Source of the DNA: Tamarix chinensis
Lineage: Eukaryota > Streptophyta > Magnoliopsida > Caryophyllales > Tamaricaceae
Length of the DNA stretch: 64,000 bases
NCBI GenBank assembly: GCA_030549775.1
Contig: CM060173.1
Coordinates: forward strand, 6,422,501-6,486,500
Reading direction: 5' to 3'
The notes beneath the pieces were generated by a model, which was not told the origin of the DNA, did not search any database, and worked only from the letters and a program-made list of their open reading frames with translations. The translations under genes and the position numbers were made by a program. Below, in pieces: positions 60,989-64,000 of this stretch. Every line of letters starts with the position of its first letter. The stretch's first letter is position 1.

Positions 60989-62367
60989 GTAAAGTAGCTA
61001 GCTAGCCGACCAGCCAGCCCGGAGAGATCTAAGTAGCTAGGGCTAATCTGTGTGTGCTTGTTTGAATGATTACGTATGTAGGTACGATTAAGTATTTATG
61101 ATGGTGTTGTAACGTTGTACTTTGACTTTGCTTGTGGTTCTGGTCGTATGGATGCCGGGTCTTCCATCTATTTGGTTCTTATATGTATATTTTGCTTGTG
61201 TGCTCTTTATCTTTGATTTTCTACTGCCTTGTAATCGTTCCAGCATTACATCAATGAAAACACTTTTTAGTGTTCCCCGATTTTCCTATCTCTTTTCTAC
61301 TCTACGTACTATGTTTTTCGTTTGTATCATAAATTCAAATTAACACCCCGATCAACTGACTCTGGAGAGAGAGAGAGAGAGAGAGTGATTTTTTGGCGGT
61401 AGGCAGACTATACAATTTGTGCATTTGAGTTCTGTAACTTTTAAAAAGCTTGCGTACTATTGGAAGCGAGCGAGGGCATTGGAGAAAGCATGTGAGAGAC
61501 CGCAGCGGAGTTATTCCAAGTAGCTAGGGTTGACTGAAACTCAAGATTGAGGCCGTTGTAACGGCGACGTGCATGAATAAGGAGGAGGAGAATTCGGCGG
61601 TGCGGACGATAACAGGAGATGTTTGGAATACGATGAGAGAGCCGGAGGAAGGGATGCCAGGTGAAGAGGAGAGATTTCTCATGTCTTCAGAATACAGATG
61701 CTCCCTGCCTACATTTGTAACATTTGTAACCCCCCCTCCCAAGGATATTTGTAGCATGTTTTAACTAGACAATGTCTTAGGTTTTATTATTATAATAGAT
61801 GGGTTGCTGGGCTGATTTTGGGCTTTACTATTATTATAATAAGATGTATTCAGATGTTCCCTGACTACGTTTGTATCTATTACGCACAAGAGAAGATACG
61901 ACGGTCGATGGGTCAGCCGGTGGGCTTTCCGGTCCAAATATCAGCTTATGCAGTGGAACGACCCAGTAAAAACTGGGAGACCGCCGGACATTAAAAAATT
62001 AAAACACCAGGGATCTGATTTCAAAACAAAAACTGCCCATTCTTCGATAGCCGGATTCAACCTTCCGAGAACCAGCATCTCTCGGCCATCTTTTCCGGTG
62101 AGTTTGCGATTACATTCCGTTATTCCTTCGTCGTCGTTGCCGTTTAACCTCAAGTCTCATTCACTTACTCTCCGTGTACTTTTCGAAAATTTGAGGCAAG
62201 AAAAGAAAATCTATAGGAATATATGTTATTTTAATCTGTTCGGTGGCTAAATTAAATAAATAAAATAAAATAAAATAAAGCAATAGCTTTCCTCCCCTAA
62301 AACTATGGAAGATTCAGAGACGTAAAATTGCCGCAGACATTCAATACATGTATGTATGTATAATGTA

Positions 62368-62369
<2 letters not shown>

Positions 62370-62407
<38 letters not shown>

Positions 62408-62458
62408 CATACATAGAGAGAGAGAGAGAGAAGAGAGAGAAGAGAGAGAGAGAGAGAG
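62370..62458 (+). repeat. Compound microsatellite (AT)n(TACA)n(AG)n
   Basis: AT run to about 62403, three TACA units, then an AG run with two AAG interruptions. Confidence 0.95.
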
Positions 62459-62745
62459 GCGGGTCCCATGAGGAAATCCAACCGCTGCCGACACAAAGTT
62501 GAGTTGTTGCGATTTTGAGTGGAAATTCTACCGTTCACCGCGCGTCCAAAAGACTAACATGCTAAGTCTTGGTTCGCCTATACTTGAGTAATTTACTAGA
62601 TTCTTTCCTTTGTGATACGCGAATTTAATTTTATATAAAAGTATTAAATAAATTTATAATATATAGTAATAAAGTGTTATTTTCTAAAAATATTAACAAT
62701 TAATTTATCATATTTGCTTTGTTTAGAATAAAATAAAAGTCAATG

Positions 62746-62748
<3 letters not shown>

Positions 62749-62796
<48 letters not shown>
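62749..62796 (+). repeat. (AT)n microsatellite
   Basis: About 24 AT units. Confidence 0.95.
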
Positions 62797-62800
<4 letters not shown>

Positions 62801-63425
62801 TACTTGAAGATATATATTTAATTGTTATCTTTAAATTCCCCACATTTTTATGCAACCATAGTAACAGATAAGTGTATTCACAACCAGTTATTTTACCGTG
62901 TGACATAGTGAACCCGAACAAATGAAGAACAAAGACCGCATCACATGGGGCAAAACATATTTCATGATAGACGATATATTAAATCATAGATAATTATTGT
63001 TCATTAAAAGTTGCATTAAGAAGCTCTTAGTAAAGTTAACATTTCTACATATTCCCTCTGTTTCCTAAGCTAGGTCCTATAGTTTTTGTAAATTTATTTT
63101 ATACATAAAAAAAATAAGTCATCAAATACTTTATCACTCATATTGCTTTCTATTTTAATTAGCATTTACTAACTAAATTAGAGTATTACGTAGATAAAGG
63201 TAATGAATGTATAGTTACATTAGTTAATATAAGTGACAATATTTTTAAAATTTATTGTTCATTCATGCATGTGTTAAAATATTATAAACGTTTTATTGTG
63301 AAACAGAGAAAGAAATACATAATTAAATTATCATCATGAAAGTAAAAATACCTGTTTAATATCTTCTAATCTTATTAAACTATTCCTATTTTTACTTTGT
63401 TTAAAGCTGCAAGAACGAAAATATA

Positions 63426-63641
63426 ATGTGTAAAAAATCACATGTTGATAGGCGTTATAGGTTTCTTTCAAAGAATTCTCACATGCCACCTATAGCCAAG
63501 AAGAATAAGCAATCTTTTCCATGGAGGAAGTTGGATCTAAACACCGTATCAACTCCATCATCACGTCAGATACTTTTGCCGCTTGTGCTTGTATCAGAAA
63601 TTTTTATCGAACGAGGTGATCAATCAAACTCTAAATCATAA
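63426..63641 (+). CDS. Weak candidate ORF (71 aa), unknown
   Basis: Not recognised. The composition is mixed and protein-like (for example KKNKQSFPWRKLDLN and LLPLVLVSEIFIERG), with less AT bias than its surroundings. No upstream promoter or splice context was identified. It may be an exon or a decayed piece of a gene; the sequence after it to the window end holds nothing I can name. Confidence 0.2.
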   Translation: MCKKSHVDRRYRFLSKNSHMPPIAKKNKQSFPWRKLDLNTVSTPSSRQILLPLVLVSEIFIERGDQSNSKS

Positions 63642-64000
63642 TTTAAACTCAGTCGCGTAGTTTTGTCGATCTTTAAACCATTAATTTTGATTAAATATTT
63701 GAATGAATTTATTATGAAATGGAGTGATTTAGTTTGGATAAATCAAAAACCAGATCATCTTATCAAACTTGAATATTCACCACTTGTGTTGGCCGAAGGA
63801 TAAACAATAGCAGGACTTAAAGAAGAGGACTTGAATCATGAATCTTTAATTTGGTAATTTTTACAGGAAGGAATGATATGTGGATCAAGAATCTCTTATT
63901 ATCGGACTGAAAACTTTATTAAATCTAATTATCCCCATGCATCGGCATAATTGTAGCTGTTTTATCCCCATGAAAACTTTAGATTATCGAGGACCTTACT
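63642..64000. other. Window end, nothing recognised
   Basis: AT-rich sequence without ORF, repeat or recognisable element. Confidence 0.5.

Larger units (their letters stand above)
60989..63425. other. Region downstream of the B3 gene
   Basis: Begins with the 3' untranslated region (to about 61260). A GA run lies at 61366-61385. Around 61440-61765 and 61900-62110 there are GC-richer stretches with short ORFs, and a donor-like CCG|GTGAGT at about 62097; they could be gene remnants, but no domain is recognisable. The ORFs at 61122-61343, 61573-61764 and 61948-62250 are not supported. Confidence 0.4.

Overview
The window is nuclear DNA of a flowering plant, most likely a eudicot. It is AT-rich and gene-poor, has TATA-box promoters and candidate plant introns, and most of it is nested transposons (Ty1/copia, long LTRs, CACTA and hAT). 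The two intact host genes belong to plant-restricted families: a DUF7086 protein and a small B3 protein of the DUF313/At2g31720 type. I cannot name the species.

Layout. (1) Bases 1-19092 and 21381-29615 are two diverged copies, in the same orientation, of one unit of about 5 kb. Each carries a MITE-like inverted-repeat element and a tRNA-Asp-like sequence fused to a roughly 1.66-kb LTR. A third LTR of the family lies at 33647-35396. In the first copy the LTR was hit by two long solo-LTR-like elements (3681-8518, TSD AGATT; 8796-17798, TSD ATTTC). The second of these was hit by another (13380-17468, TSD ATAAT), which was hit by a small hAT element (15798-16538). The second copy carries a different hAT insertion (25940-29166, TSD GCCGTTGG). 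Between the copies is a possible two-exon gene for a small secreted cysteine-containing peptide (20299-20781). (2) The DUF7086 gene is on the minus strand at 32118-33104. (3) From 35438 to at least 48228 lies a decayed CACTA element with a broken TNP2-type transposase and, at its right, a degenerate copy of the DUF7086 gene's 5' end. A long LTR (37968-46996, TSD GTTTG) split the transposase; that LTR was hit by a second CACTA element (38036-41662, TSD TGA). A related partial LTR (48229-49607) and a second copy of that CACTA element (49608-52731) run into a 500-N assembly gap. (4) From 53.5 kb a host promoter and 5' exons lead to a B3-domain coding exon at 60435-60988. An intact, young Ty1/copia element (53936-60337) on the opposite strand lies between them, inside a proposed intron. 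(5) 61-64 kb is intergenic with microsatellites and one weak ORF.

Relative history from the nesting: LTR insertion, then duplication of the 5-kb unit, then independent insertions into each copy, then further nesting. The copia element (6 differences by eye between 492-bp LTRs) is among the youngest insertions. All alignments were done by eye; coordinates of complete elements rest on matching target-site duplications, while boundaries of fragments and repeat arrays are approximate.
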